Assembly: GCA_035536455.1 (NCBI GenBank)
Contig: DATLOC010000006.1
Location: forward strand, 62,001 to 126,000
Direction of reading: 5' to 3'
DNA length: 64,000 bases
Source: DASUNQ01 sp035536455
GTDB taxonomy: Bacteria; Acidobacteriota; Thermoanaerobaculia; Multivoradales; UBA5704
Made by a program: the position numbers and the translations under genes. This document shows positions 51,982-59,956 of the stretch, piece by piece; position 1 is the stretch's first letter, and each line of letters begins with the position of its first letter. The notes under the pieces were generated by a model. It did not search any database. It was not told the DNA's origin and saw nothing but the letters and a program-made list of their open reading frames with translations.

Positions 51982-53802
51982 TTGCCCCTCCACGACGATC
52001 TAGCGGAGCCCGTCACCGGGCTACGAAATCTGGCGATCATCGCCCACGTCGACCACGGGAAGACCACCCTGGTCGACGCGATGCTCTGGCAGAGCGGCGT
52101 CTTCCGCGCCAACGAATCGGTCGCCGAGCGGGTGATGGACTCGATCGACCTCGAGCGCGAGAAGGGGATCACGATCATGGCCAAGAACACGGCCGTGATC
52201 TACCACGGCACCCGCATCAACATCGTCGACACGCCCGGGCACGCCGACTTCGGCGGCGAGGTGGAACGGACGCTCAAGATGGTGGACGGCGTCCTGCTCC
52301 TGGTCGACGCCAGCGAGGGGCCGCTGCCGCAGACCCGCTTTGTCCTGCGCAAGGCGCTGGAGGCACGGCTCCAGCCGATCGTGGTGATCAACAAGATCGA
52401 CCGCCCCGACGCCCGGCCGGCCGAGGTGCTCGACGAGATCTACGACCTCTTCATCGACCTCGACGCCGCCGAGGAGCTGCTCGACTTCCCGGTGCTCTAC
52501 GCCAATGCCCGCGCCGGCACCTGCCGCCGCACGCCGGACGGCCCGGACGAGCTGCTGGTGCCGCTCTTCGAGGAGATCCTGCGCACCGTGCCGCCGCCGC
52601 GCTTCGACCCGGCGGCGCCGCTGCAGATGCTGGTCACCACTCTCGACTACGACGACTACGTCGGGCGGCTGGCGATCGGGCGGATGGTCAACGGCCGCCT
52701 CCGCCGCGGCCAGCCGATCGTCCTCTGCCGGCTGGACGGCACGACCGCCGCCGCCAAGGCGGCCATCCTCTACGGCTGGGACGGGCTCAAGCGCGTCGAG
52801 ATCGAGGAGGCGGGGCCGGGCGACATTCTCGCCCTCGCGGGCCTGGCCGAGGTGTCGATCGGCGAGACCGTGGCCGATCCCGAGGACCCGCGGCCGCTGC
52901 CGACGATCCAGGTCGACGAGCCGACGATCGCGATGGTCTTCTCGGCCAACGACTCCCCCTTCTCGGGGCGCGACGGCAGGCACGTCACCTCGCGCAAGCT
53001 CCGGGAGCGGCTGGACAAGGAGACCCTGACCAACGTCTCCATCCGCGTCGAGCCCACCGGCTCGCCCGACGCCTTCCAGGTCTCCGGCCGCGGCGAGCTG
53101 CAGCTCGCGATCCTGATCGAGATGATGCGGCGCGAGGGCTACGAGCTGGCGGTGGGGAAGCCCGAGGCGCTCACCCGCCGGGTGGACGGCAAGCTCCTCG
53201 AGCCGATGGAGATGCTGACCGTCGACTGCCCGGAGGAGTTCATCGGCGCCGTCACCCAGCAGATGGGAGGGCGGCGCGGGCGGATGATGAAGATGGTGAA
53301 CCACGGCTCCGGGCGGGTGCGCATGGAGTTCCGCGTCCCCTCGCGCGGCTTGATCGGCTTCCGCGGCGAGCTGCTCACCGACACCAAGGGCACCGGCATC
53401 ATGAACCATCTCTTCGACGGCTGGGAGGAGTGGCAGGGGGAGATCGCCGGCCGCGAGACCGGCGCCCTGGTCGCCGACCGCGCCGGCCGCGCCACCGCCT
53501 ACGCCATCGAGCACCTGCAGCCGCGCGGCACGCTCTTCGTGGCGCCGGGCGAAGAGGTCTACGCCGGCATGGTGGTCGGCGAGCACAACCGCGAGAACGA
53601 CCTCGACGTCAACATCGTGCGCGAGAAGAAGCTCACCAACATGCGCGCCTCGGGGTCCGAGGAGCTGGTGCGGCTGGTGCCGCCGCGGCTCTTCAACCTC
53701 GAGCAGGCGCTCGAGTTCCTGCGCGACGACGAGCTGGTCGAAGCCACGCCCGGCAGCCTCCGCCTGCGCAAGCGGGCATTGGCTGCAAGCTTGCGCAAGT
53801 AG
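51982..53802 (+). CDS. typA: Ribosome-binding translational GTPase TypA/BipA
   Basis: 606 residues from TTG 51982. GTPase motifs in order: G1 AHVDHGKTTL, G2 ERVMDSIDLEREKGITIMAK, G3 DTPGHADFGG, G4 NKIDRPDA. The EF-G-like domains III and V follow, and the C-terminal BipA-specific domain (VMVGEHNRENDLDVNIVREK) is complete. It assists ribosome assembly and stress translation. 108 bases after its stop there is a hairpin. Confidence 0.96.
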   Translation: MPLHDDLAEPVTGLRNLAIIAHVDHGKTTLVDAMLWQSGVFRANESVAERVMDSIDLEREKGITIMAKNTAVIYHGTRINIVDTPGHADFGGEVERTLKMVDGVLLLVDASEGPLPQTRFVLRKALEARLQPIVVINKIDRPDARPAEVLDEIYDLFIDLDAAEELLDFPVLYANARAGTCRRTPDGPDELLVPLFEEILRTVPPPRFDPAAPLQMLVTTLDYDDYVGRLAIGRMVNGRLRRGQPIVLCRLDGTTAAAKAAILYGWDGLKRVEIEEAGPGDILALAGLAEVSIGETVADPEDPRPLPTIQVDEPTIAMVFSANDSPFSGRDGRHVTSRKLRERLDKETLTNVSIRVEPTGSPDAFQVSGRGELQLAILIEMMRREGYELAVGKPEALTRRVDGKLLEPMEMLTVDCPEEFIGAVTQQMGGRRGRMMKMVNHGSGRVRMEFRVPSRGLIGFRGELLTDTKGTGIMNHLFDGWEEWQGEIAGRETGALVADRAGRATAYAIEHLQPRGTLFVAPGEEVYAGMVVGEHNRENDLDVNIVREKKLTNMRASGSEELVRLVPPRLFNLEQALEFLRDDELVEATPGSLRLRKRALAASLRK

Positions 53803-53909
53803 CCATCCATCCACAAACTGGCCTGGGGCTTGCAGAAATGGCCCTTCCGCCGGCGGCGCGGCCGCTCGTACGACCCCATCGCGGGGTCACCGCGCATCCG
53901 GCCCAACGG

Positions 53910-53932
53910 CGGGAGGGTGTGCTTCCCTCCCG
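53910..53932 (+). terminator. Hairpin after typA, before the barrel gene
   Basis: CGGGAGGG - TGTGCTT - CCCTCCCG, an 8-bp stem, with TTTTT at 53944-53948. The T-run is 11 bases off the stem, so it could equally be a leader hairpin of the outer-membrane gene at 53961. The rest of 53803-53960 shows only GC-rich sequence without an open frame I trust. Confidence 0.5.
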
Positions 53933-53960
53933 GGACGAACTGACTTTTTGGAGGTTTCTC

Positions 53961-54518
53961 ATGAGAAAGCACCTTTGGCTCTTCGCGCTCGTCGCGCTGC
54001 TGGCCGCGAGCCCCGCGGCGGCGGACAACAGCTTCGGTCTGTTCGGGACCTTCTACGACACCGAGGACGTGGACTCGTCGGCGGGCGGCGGCATCCGCAC
54101 CCGCCTGGGCTGGCTCGACCTGCGCGCCTCGTTCCTGAACGACCTCACCCGCGACACCTCGCCCGAGCGGCTGGACTTCGAGCTGCAGGCCATCCCGCTC
54201 GAGGCCGGCTTGGCCTTCAACTTCATGGAGAACGGCGCCTGGTCGCCCTACGCGGGCGGCGGCGTCTCCTACATGATGCTCGACAGCGACGAGGTCGAGA
54301 TCGACGACGAGGCCGGCTTCTACGCCGTGCTGGGTAGCGACTTCGGCATGCGGGACAACCTCAACTTCATGGTCGAAGCGATCTACCGCAACATGGAGGC
54401 GCAGGTGGACCGCGACCCCAGGAACCTGAGCGGGATCGACGACGTCACCCTCGAGGAGGAGTCGGCGGTCGAGCTGGGCGGTCTGGGCATCAACGCCGGG
54501 CTCTCCTGGCGGTTCTAG
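53961..54518 (+). CDS. Small outer-membrane beta-barrel protein
   Basis: 185 residues; TTTTTGGAGG precedes ATG 53961. Signal peptide MRKHLWLFALVALLAASPAA cleaves after AAA-D. The mature part is acidic and made of alternating amphipathic strands (FGLFGTFYDTEDV; IRTRLGWLDLRASFLNDL; WSPYAGGGVSYMML; LNFMVEAIYRNMEAQ) and ends 'GINAGLSWRF' with the terminal Phe recognised by BamA. About eight strands fit an OmpA/OmpW-like barrel. Well expressed, judging by its ribosome site and flanking hairpins (inference). Confidence 0.88.
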   Translation: MRKHLWLFALVALLAASPAAADNSFGLFGTFYDTEDVDSSAGGGIRTRLGWLDLRASFLNDLTRDTSPERLDFELQAIPLEAGLAFNFMENGAWSPYAGGGVSYMMLDSDEVEIDDEAGFYAVLGSDFGMRDNLNFMVEAIYRNMEAQVDRDPRNLSGIDDVTLEEESAVELGGLGINAGLSWRF

Positions 54519-54545
54519 TCTTCCGGTCGTAACGAATTTCCGAGA

Positions 54546-54572
54546 GCCGCGGCACGGTGCCGCGGCCTCTTT
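54546..54572. terminator. Strong terminator hairpin between convergent genes
   Basis: GCCGCGGCA - CGG - TGCCGCGGC, a perfect 9-bp stem with a 3-base loop, followed by CTCTTT. It lies 27 bases after the barrel gene stop and just past the imuB stop, so it can serve both directions. Confidence 0.75.
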
Positions 54573-54577
54573 CGCGT

Positions 54578-56143
54578 TCAGTCGTAGATCCCGTCGGCGA
54601 ACCAGTCGCCGCTCCGCCGGTCGCGGAAGATGCGCACCATCCCGCCCTCGCCCAGCTCGACGTCCCAGTAGTCGCGCTCGACCGGCGTCTCCCCCCACCA
54701 GCCGTCTTCCAGCCCCCAGGGGCCGGCGGCCGCGCGCACGCTGCCCTGGAGCTTCGGCCGCGCCGCGCCGCCGTTGCCGACGACCGGCCGGATCTCGCGC
54801 GGGCGGAGCGCGGCGGAGATCGCGCCGTCCGGTGAGTCCTCGGTGATCACCTCCAGCTCGACCGGCGGCCGCAGCACCCGCACCGCCAGGAGACCGCGCC
54901 CCTGCGGCGGCTCGCGCCGCACCTCGGGGGGCGGCGGCGGCGCGTAGCCGACCAGGGCGCAGCGCTCGGGGAGGTGGCCGTCCACCGGCTCCGGCGAGCC
55001 GACCCGGCCCGGGCCGAGGAGGGCGAAGAGCCGTCCCAGCGTCGTCGCCAGCTTGTCCGGCGAGAGCGCCGCCGGGCCGAAGAGCGAGAGCTGCGCCTCG
55101 CGCGGCCGGTCGGGGAGGGCGAGGAATCCGAAGCCCACGACCGCCGCGCCCGGCGGCCGCGCCTCCAGCTCCAGGCGGACCAGTGTCAAGAGGGTCTTGG
55201 GGTCGCGCGTCGGCGCCGGCAGGTCGAGCGCTCGCTCGTGCCAGCCGTCGGGATCGAGGTGGAGCGCCACGGTCAGGCGGATGCAGGCCAGGCCGCGCAC
55301 CTCCAGCCGCCGGCAGAGCCGCTCGAGCGCCGCCCGCCCGAGGAAGAGGAAGGGCTCGAGCGAGACGAGCGGCCACTCCAGGGTCATCCGCTCCTCGAAG
55401 GCCGGCGGCGGCTCGCGCGGGGTGAGCGGCCGCGGATCGACGCCGAGCGCCGTCGCGTGGAGGTCGCGCCCGGCCCGCCCCAGGCGGCTCGCCACCCGCG
55501 CGGCGGGGAGGCGGGCGAAGTCGCCGATCGAGCGCAGCCCCCAGCGCTCCAGAGTGGCCGCGACCTCGGCCTCCGGGGTCAGGCGGGCGAGCGGCAGCGG
55601 CGCCAGGAAGGCGGCCTCCTCGCCGGCGGGGACGACGGTGGGGGAGCCGGGCAGGCCGGCGGCGATCCGCGCCGCCAGCTTGCTGCCGGCGATGCCGACG
55701 CGGGCCGGCAGGCCGACCGCCTGGGCGGCGGCGGCGAGCGCCCGCCCCAGCGCCTCTTCGCCGGCGCGCCCGGCGCCGAAGCGGCGCTCGAGGCCGAGGA
55801 GGTCGACGTAGGCGACGCCGTCGCCGGCGTCCTCGATGCGCGGCGAGAAGCGCTCGGCGGCCTCGAGCAGCGCCTCCTGCGCCGAGCGCTCGAGCTCCTC
55901 GTCGCGCGGCCGAGGCACCAGGTTGGGGCAGAGGGCGCGCGCCTGCGGCAGGGTCTGCCCGGGGACGATGCCGGCGTCGCGCGCCGAGCGGGTGGCGGCG
56001 GCCACCTCCGCGACCTGGCCGTTCCCCTCGACCACCACCAGCGCCTCGCGCGTCAGCCCCGGCTCGCTGCGCAGCCGGGCGGCGAGCGGAAAGAGCGGCA
56101 CCGCGAGGCAAGCAAGGCGCGGCGGCGGGGCGTCGGGCTCCAT
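54578..56143 (-). CDS. imuB: ImuB, catalytically inactive Y-family polymerase homologue of the mutasome
   Basis: 521 residues. The N-terminal palm/finger region follows Y-family order (RLACLAVPLFPLAARLR; AGIVPGQTLPQARALCPNL; VAYVDLLGLERRFG), then the helix-hairpin-helix region (LERWGLRSIGDFARLPAARV). Polymerase acidic residues at the first motif are not the usual DxD, as expected for ImuB. A long C-terminal tail (PVERDYWDVELGEGGMVRIF; DWFADGIYD) matches ImuB-type proteins that bind the beta clamp; 'QLSLFG' near residue 345 is a candidate clamp motif. It follows imuA by 3 bases. DnaE2, the usual third member, is not in the window. Confidence 0.88.
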   Translation of the reverse strand: MEPDAPPPRLACLAVPLFPLAARLRSEPGLTREALVVVEGNGQVAEVAAATRSARDAGIVPGQTLPQARALCPNLVPRPRDEELERSAQEALLEAAERFSPRIEDAGDGVAYVDLLGLERRFGAGRAGEEALGRALAAAAQAVGLPARVGIAGSKLAARIAAGLPGSPTVVPAGEEAAFLAPLPLARLTPEAEVAATLERWGLRSIGDFARLPAARVASRLGRAGRDLHATALGVDPRPLTPREPPPAFEERMTLEWPLVSLEPFLFLGRAALERLCRRLEVRGLACIRLTVALHLDPDGWHERALDLPAPTRDPKTLLTLVRLELEARPPGAAVVGFGFLALPDRPREAQLSLFGPAALSPDKLATTLGRLFALLGPGRVGSPEPVDGHLPERCALVGYAPPPPPEVRREPPQGRGLLAVRVLRPPVELEVITEDSPDGAISAALRPREIRPVVGNGGAARPKLQGSVRAAAGPWGLEDGWWGETPVERDYWDVELGEGGMVRIFRDRRSGDWFADGIYD

Positions 56144-56146
56144 GGC

Positions 56147-56974
56147 TTACCTCCGGCCGCCGGCAGCGACGCGCCGCTCGCTCACAACGGCGCGCCTGTC
56201 ATCCCGAGCGAAGCGCGGGATCTGGGCGGGGGACTCTTTCGGCTTCGACACGACCATCGCCTCGATCGCCTCGCCCACTCGCAACCCGATCCTCTCCCGC
56301 CGCCCCGCCGGGTTCGTCCCGCGCAGCTTTTCGAGCGCCGCCTCGCCGGCGACGCCGCCGAGGAGCGCCGTCGCCCCCGTGCCGCGCCAGACGCCGCGCC
56401 CGCGCTCCAGGCGCAGGACGGCGGCGGCCGCCGTGCCGCTCACCCGGTAGGGTGTGGAGACCAGGAGCGTCCCGCCGTGCGTCTCGGCGGCGCGCGCCAG
56501 CCGCACCCAGAAGGGCTCGGCGCCGCGGCCGCCGCGCAGCGGCGGGACACCGAGGTCGAGCGCCACCAGCGCGAAACCGCCAGTCACCGCCATCTCGGCC
56601 GCCGCCAGGGCGTCGGCGGTGCGCTCCGGCCGCAGCCAGAGGAGGCGCGGCAGCTCCACGCCCGCCGCCGCCGCGCCCTGCGGGTCGAGCTGGTCGCCGA
56701 GGTCGACGAGCGCCGCCGCCTCGCCGGCCGCGGTGGCGGCGGCGAGGGTGGCGAGGAGGAGCGAGAAGCGCCCGCCGCTCCGGCCGCCGAGGAGCTCGAC
56801 CAGCCGCCCGCGCGGCAGCCCGCCGCCGAGCAGGCGGTCGAGCGCCGGCACCGCGGTCGGCAGCGGCGACGCCTCCCCGGCCTCCCGCCGCGCCCGCACC
56901 AGCTCCGCCGCGCTGCGCAGCGCCCCGCGCGGGAAATCGACCAGGCTCAGCGGTTTCCGCAGCGGCTCGCTCAT
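56147..56974 (-). CDS. imuA: ImuA, RecA-like partner of ImuB
   Basis: 275 residues. RecA-like opening: 'LPTAVPALDRLLGGGLPRGR' then LVELLGGRSGGRFSLLLATL, where the Walker A Lys is replaced (GGRSGGRFS), so ATP binding is doubtful, as in many ImuA proteins. ALVDLGDQLDPQGA is the next RecA-type segment. The last ~25 residues (PAQIPRFARDD...) are encoded by a dispersed repeat and look like an added tail. In family members expression is SOS-controlled; I see no clear LexA box in 56975-57121. Confidence 0.83.
   Translation of the reverse strand: MSEPLRKPLSLVDFPRGALRSAAELVRARREAGEASPLPTAVPALDRLLGGGLPRGRLVELLGGRSGGRFSLLLATLAAATAAGEAAALVDLGDQLDPQGAAAAGVELPRLLWLRPERTADALAAAEMAVTGGFALVALDLGVPPLRGGRGAEPFWVRLARAAETHGGTLLVSTPYRVSGTAAAAVLRLERGRGVWRGTGATALLGGVAGEAALEKLRGTNPAGRRERIGLRVGEAIEAMVVSKPKESPAQIPRFARDDRRAVVSERRVAAGGRR
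56198..56250. repeat. Dispersed ~53-bp repeat, copy 2, inside the 3' end of imuA
   Basis: Begins GTCATCCCGAGCGAAGCGCG then GGATCTGGGCGGGGGACTC. ATCCCG/CGGGAT pairs, with C-G replacing the T-A of copy 1, a compensatory change. It encodes the tail of ImuA on the minus strand. Confidence 0.7.
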
Positions 56975-57121
56975 CGCTCCTCCCGCAATCGACGATAGGG
57001 CGGTGAAGAAGCGTAAGTCAATGCCGGAGAAACGCGACTAACTTGCTGACTTCCAAGGCTTTTCTACGGGAAGCGGGAACAAGTGCGGGCGGAGCGCAAC
57101 CGCCGCTACAATCCCGGCTCC

Positions 57122-57754
57122 ATGAACCTCGCCGACCTGCGCCGCGAGTTCGAGGGGCACGGCCTCGAGGCCGGCGACCTCGCCGCCGACCCGGTCGAGC
57201 AGTTCCGCGTCTGGTTCGAGCAGGCGGCGGCCGCCGACGTGCCCGACGTCACGGCGATGACCCTGGCCACCGCCGACGCCCGCGGCCGCCCTTCGGCGCG
57301 CGTCGTCCTGCTCAAGGGCTACGATGCGCGCGGCTTCGTCTTCTTCACCAACTACGAGAGCCGCAAGGCGCGCGAGCTGGCCGAGAACTCCGAGGCGGCG
57401 CTGGTCTTCTACTGGGGGCCGCTCAACCGGCAGGTGCGGATCGCCGGCGGTGCCAAGCGCACGACGCGCGCGGAGTCGGAGGCCTACTTCGCCACCCGTC
57501 CGCTCGGCGCCCGCCTCGGCGCCTGGGTCTCGCGGCAGAGCCGGCCGCTCGCCGGCCGCGAGGAGCTGGAGCGCGAGTTCCTGGCCCTCGCCGAGAAGCT
57601 CGGCGACGAGGTGCCGCTCCCCGAATGGTGGGGCGGCTACCGCGTGACGCCGCGCGAGGTCGAGTTCTGGCAGGGCCGCCCCAGCCGCCTCCACGACCGC
57701 TTCCTCTACCGCCGCGCCGGCGACGGCTGGACGATCGAGCGGCTGGCGCCCTGA
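57122..57754 (+). CDS. pdxH: Pyridoxamine/pyridoxine 5'-phosphate oxidase
   Basis: 210 residues, near the family length of ~215. ATG 57122 gives MNLADLRREFEGHGL; upstream codons in the same frame look non-coding. FMN-binding and active-site blocks: RPSARVVLLKGYDARGFVFF, TNYESRKARELAENSEAALV, FYWGPLNRQVRI, then WGGYRVTPREVEFWQG and the C-terminal RLHDRFLYRR. It oxidises PNP/PMP to pyridoxal 5'-phosphate. Divergent from imuA with ~147 bases between; a 20-bp repeat array follows. Confidence 0.96.
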   Translation: MNLADLRREFEGHGLEAGDLAADPVEQFRVWFEQAAAADVPDVTAMTLATADARGRPSARVVLLKGYDARGFVFFTNYESRKARELAENSEAALVFYWGPLNRQVRIAGGAKRTTRAESEAYFATRPLGARLGAWVSRQSRPLAGREELEREFLALAEKLGDEVPLPEWWGGYRVTPREVEFWQGRPSRLHDRFLYRRAGDGWTIERLAP

Positions 57755-57810
57755 CTGCTCGCCGGCGACGGGTCTCGGAGCGCGGCGAGGGATGCGGAGA
57801 CCGCCATTCC

Positions 57811-58010
57811 GGAGATCGAGCGCCCGTCACGGAGATGGAGCGTCCATCTCGGAGATCGAGCGCCCATCTCCGAGATCGAGCGTCCATCTCGGTGACGGGG
57901 CTCCCGTCACGGTGACGCAGCGTTCCATCTCGGAGATCGCACGCTGAGCACGGAGGTGGAGCGCCGATCACGAAGATCGAGCGTCCATCTCCGAGACGGA
58001 GCGATTTGCG
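57811..58010. repeat. 20-bp tandem array of hairpin-forming units
   Basis: Units start at 57811, 57831, 57851, 57871, 57891, 57911 (21 bp), 57932, 57952, 57972 and 57992 (partial). Consensus GGAGATCGAGCG(C/T)CCATCTC. Several units fold on themselves: GAGATGGA-GCG-TCCATCTC at 57832-57850, and GTGACGGG-GCT-CCCGTCAC at 57892-57910, both perfect 8-bp stems of unrelated sequence. It fills most of the ~293-base gap 57755-58047 between pdxH and the DUF3237 gene. Minus-strand frames across it are judged non-coding. Confidence 0.88.
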
Positions 58011-58047
58011 CGCCGTTTTGGCAGCGCGCAGCATCTGCAGGGCTCGT

Positions 58048-58527
58048 TTAGCCGCCCGCGGCGGGGGTGTAGCCGGTGACGCGGATCTCGCGGCGCGCGA
58101 GGTCGGCGGTACCGGTGGTCCAGACCGGGAGGCCGTTCACCCAGGTGTAGCGCGGGTCGGAGCTGTGGAGGGCGGCGTTGATGTAGAGGCGGAGGAGGCC
58201 GGTCGCGGGATCGGGGACGGCGACGCCGCCGCCGAAGAAGGCGACCGCGGCGCCGTCCGGGGTGGCGATGCGCAGGTGGATGTGGAGGTCCATGCGGCCG
58301 TCGCCGCGCACGCGGGCGTAGTCGGTGCCGGCGGCGGTGCCGCTCAGGCGCGGGCCTTCGAGCGCGCCTTCGAAGACGACGTCGAAGCGCGCGCCGCCGG
58401 GAGGCGGCGGCGCCGTTCCCGAGAAGAGCGTCTCCAGCGAGTAGCCGTACTCGCCGATGCCGGTGATGGCGAAGCGCGCCTCGTAGAGGGGCTCGCCGGG
58501 GGCGAAGCTGGGCGGTGCCGTCGCCAT
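58048..58527 (-). CDS. DUF3237-family protein
   Basis: 159 residues. The opening 'LYEARFAITGIGEYGYSLE' and the later 'ARVRGDGRMDLHIHLRIATP' and 'LYINAALHSSDPRYTWVNGL' follow the DUF3237 pattern of a small beta-barrel with a terminal (W)xNGLPxWTTG segment. Family members have no settled function. No signal peptide. It starts 9 bases after the stop of the triple-repeat protein, in the same direction. Confidence 0.8.
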   Translation of the reverse strand: MATAPPSFAPGEPLYEARFAITGIGEYGYSLETLFSGTAPPPPGGARFDVVFEGALEGPRLSGTAAGTDYARVRGDGRMDLHIHLRIATPDGAAVAFFGGGVAVPDPATGLLRLYINAALHSSDPRYTWVNGLPVWTTGTADLARREIRVTGYTPAAGG

Positions 58528-58536
58528 CGCAAGCGC

Positions 58537-59871
58537 CTAGGGGCAGCCGACCGTCTGGATCGAGTCGCTGCCGGTGAACGGGTCGCCGCCCAGGGTCGAG
58601 CCGACGAGGGTCGCCGTCGTGTCGCCGCACTGGATGCCGGAGAGCGGCGTCCGGAAGTGCAGCACGAGGTCGAGGTCGCCGTCGCCGTCCACGTCGGCGG
58701 GGTGGCCCTTGCCGTGGGCCTCCGGCGCGCCGGCCGGGCCGGAGAAGCGCACCGTCGCGACGTCGATCGTCAGGGCGTCGAACCCCGCGTCGCTGAGCAC
58801 GGCGACGGGGATCACACCGTTGCTGCCCGGGTTGACGCTGTTGGGGAAGCTGCCGGGCTTGACGTCGATCGCCACCACGGCCGGCGGCTCCGGCTCGTCC
58901 AGGGGATCGAACTCGAGGAAGTTGTAGTTGCGCCCCGCCGGCAGGAAGGGGTTGCCGATGACGGCGCCGGTGCCGAGGTCGAGCCCGAAGATCCGCCGCG
59001 TGTTCGAGTCCTCGGCCTGGAAGACGCCGGCGAAGTAGAAGACGTCGTTGTTGGGGTCCAGCGCCGAGACGCCGCCCGAGACCAGGCAGCAGCCCGCGAC
59101 GCCGGCGCCGACCGGGGTCAGCGCCCCGGTCGCCGGGTCGATCGTGGCCAGCAGCTCGGTCGTCGTGGCGGTGTCGAAGGCGACGGTGTAGAGGGTCCCC
59201 GGGCTGCGGTCGAAGCCCATGAAGTTGTAGTTGAAGCCGGCGGGCAGGAGGGGGTTCGAAAGCACCGCCCCGGTCGCGAGGTCGAGGGCGAAGACGCGCA
59301 TGTCGTTCGGCCCGTCGGCCATGAAGCGGCCGAAGAAGTAGGCGACGTCGCCGGCGGCGTCGAGCGCCGAGGTACCGCTCGGCACCAGGCAGCAGCCGGC
59401 CGCGCCGGCGCCGATCGGCGTCAGGGCGCCGGTCAGGGGGTCGATCTCGACCAGCCGCTCGGCGGTCGCGCCGAGGTCGTGGACGATGCCGTAGAGCGTG
59501 CCGGTGCCGGGGTGGAAGTCGATGAAGTTGTAGTTGAAGCCGGCCGGCAGGACCGCCTGCGAGAGCACCGCGCCGGTCGCCGCGTCGAGCGCGAAGAGGC
59601 GCTGGGTGTTGGGCGGGTCGGCCTGGAAGGAGCCGACGAAGTAGAAGACGTTCGCCGCCGGGTCGAAGGCGGAGACGCCGCCCGGCACCAGGCAGCAGCC
59701 GGCGATGCCGAAGGCGGCATCGGTCAGCGCGCCGGTCGAGGGGTCGACGACCGCCAGCCGCTCGACCGTCGTCGCCGTGTCGAACGCCACCGTGTAGAGC
59801 GTGTCCGAGGCCTGGAGCCCCGCCGCCGTCAGGAGCCCTGCGCACAGCACCGCCGCGGTCGTCGCTCGCAT
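58537..59871 (-). CDS. Secreted protein with three ~99-residue GCC repeats and a C-terminal Ca-type domain
   Basis: 444 residues with signal peptide (TTAAVLCAGLLTAAGLQA). Three consecutive repeats of about 99 residues each contain TLYTVAFD-type openings, 'IDP.TGALT', a vicinal-Cys motif (GIAGCCLVPGGVSA, GAAGCCLVPSGTSA, GVAGCCLVSGGVSA), a 'V.YF.G.F' strand and LPAGFNYNF. They probably build a beta-propeller. The C-terminal ~100 residues (IDVKPGSFPNSVNPGSNGVI; DVDGDGDLDLVLHF) form a domain common in secreted bacterial proteins, with a calcium-loop-like DVDGDGD. Cell-surface role likely, exact function unknown. Confidence 0.85.
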   Translation of the reverse strand: MRATTAAVLCAGLLTAAGLQASDTLYTVAFDTATTVERLAVVDPSTGALTDAAFGIAGCCLVPGGVSAFDPAANVFYFVGSFQADPPNTQRLFALDAATGAVLSQAVLPAGFNYNFIDFHPGTGTLYGIVHDLGATAERLVEIDPLTGALTPIGAGAAGCCLVPSGTSALDAAGDVAYFFGRFMADGPNDMRVFALDLATGAVLSNPLLPAGFNYNFMGFDRSPGTLYTVAFDTATTTELLATIDPATGALTPVGAGVAGCCLVSGGVSALDPNNDVFYFAGVFQAEDSNTRRIFGLDLGTGAVIGNPFLPAGRNYNFLEFDPLDEPEPPAVVAIDVKPGSFPNSVNPGSNGVIPVAVLSDAGFDALTIDVATVRFSGPAGAPEAHGKGHPADVDGDGDLDLVLHFRTPLSGIQCGDTTATLVGSTLGGDPFTGSDSIQTVGCP

Positions 59872-59956
59872 CGCCGTCTCCTGGAAGGTCGAACCTGCCG
59901 GGAGTGTACAGCAGCGGCGCGGAGCGTCTGCAACCGGCGCGCGCGCGTTTTCTCGA

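Noticed and set aside
56975..57121. LexA operator upstream of imuA
   Set aside because: No GAAC-N4-GTTC-like or CTG-N10-CAG-like dyad could be identified with confidence.
57423..58034. Minus-strand frame through the 20-bp array (RDGRSISVTGARS-type repeats)
   Set aside because: It arises from the hairpin repeats and runs antisense into pdxH; no start signal.
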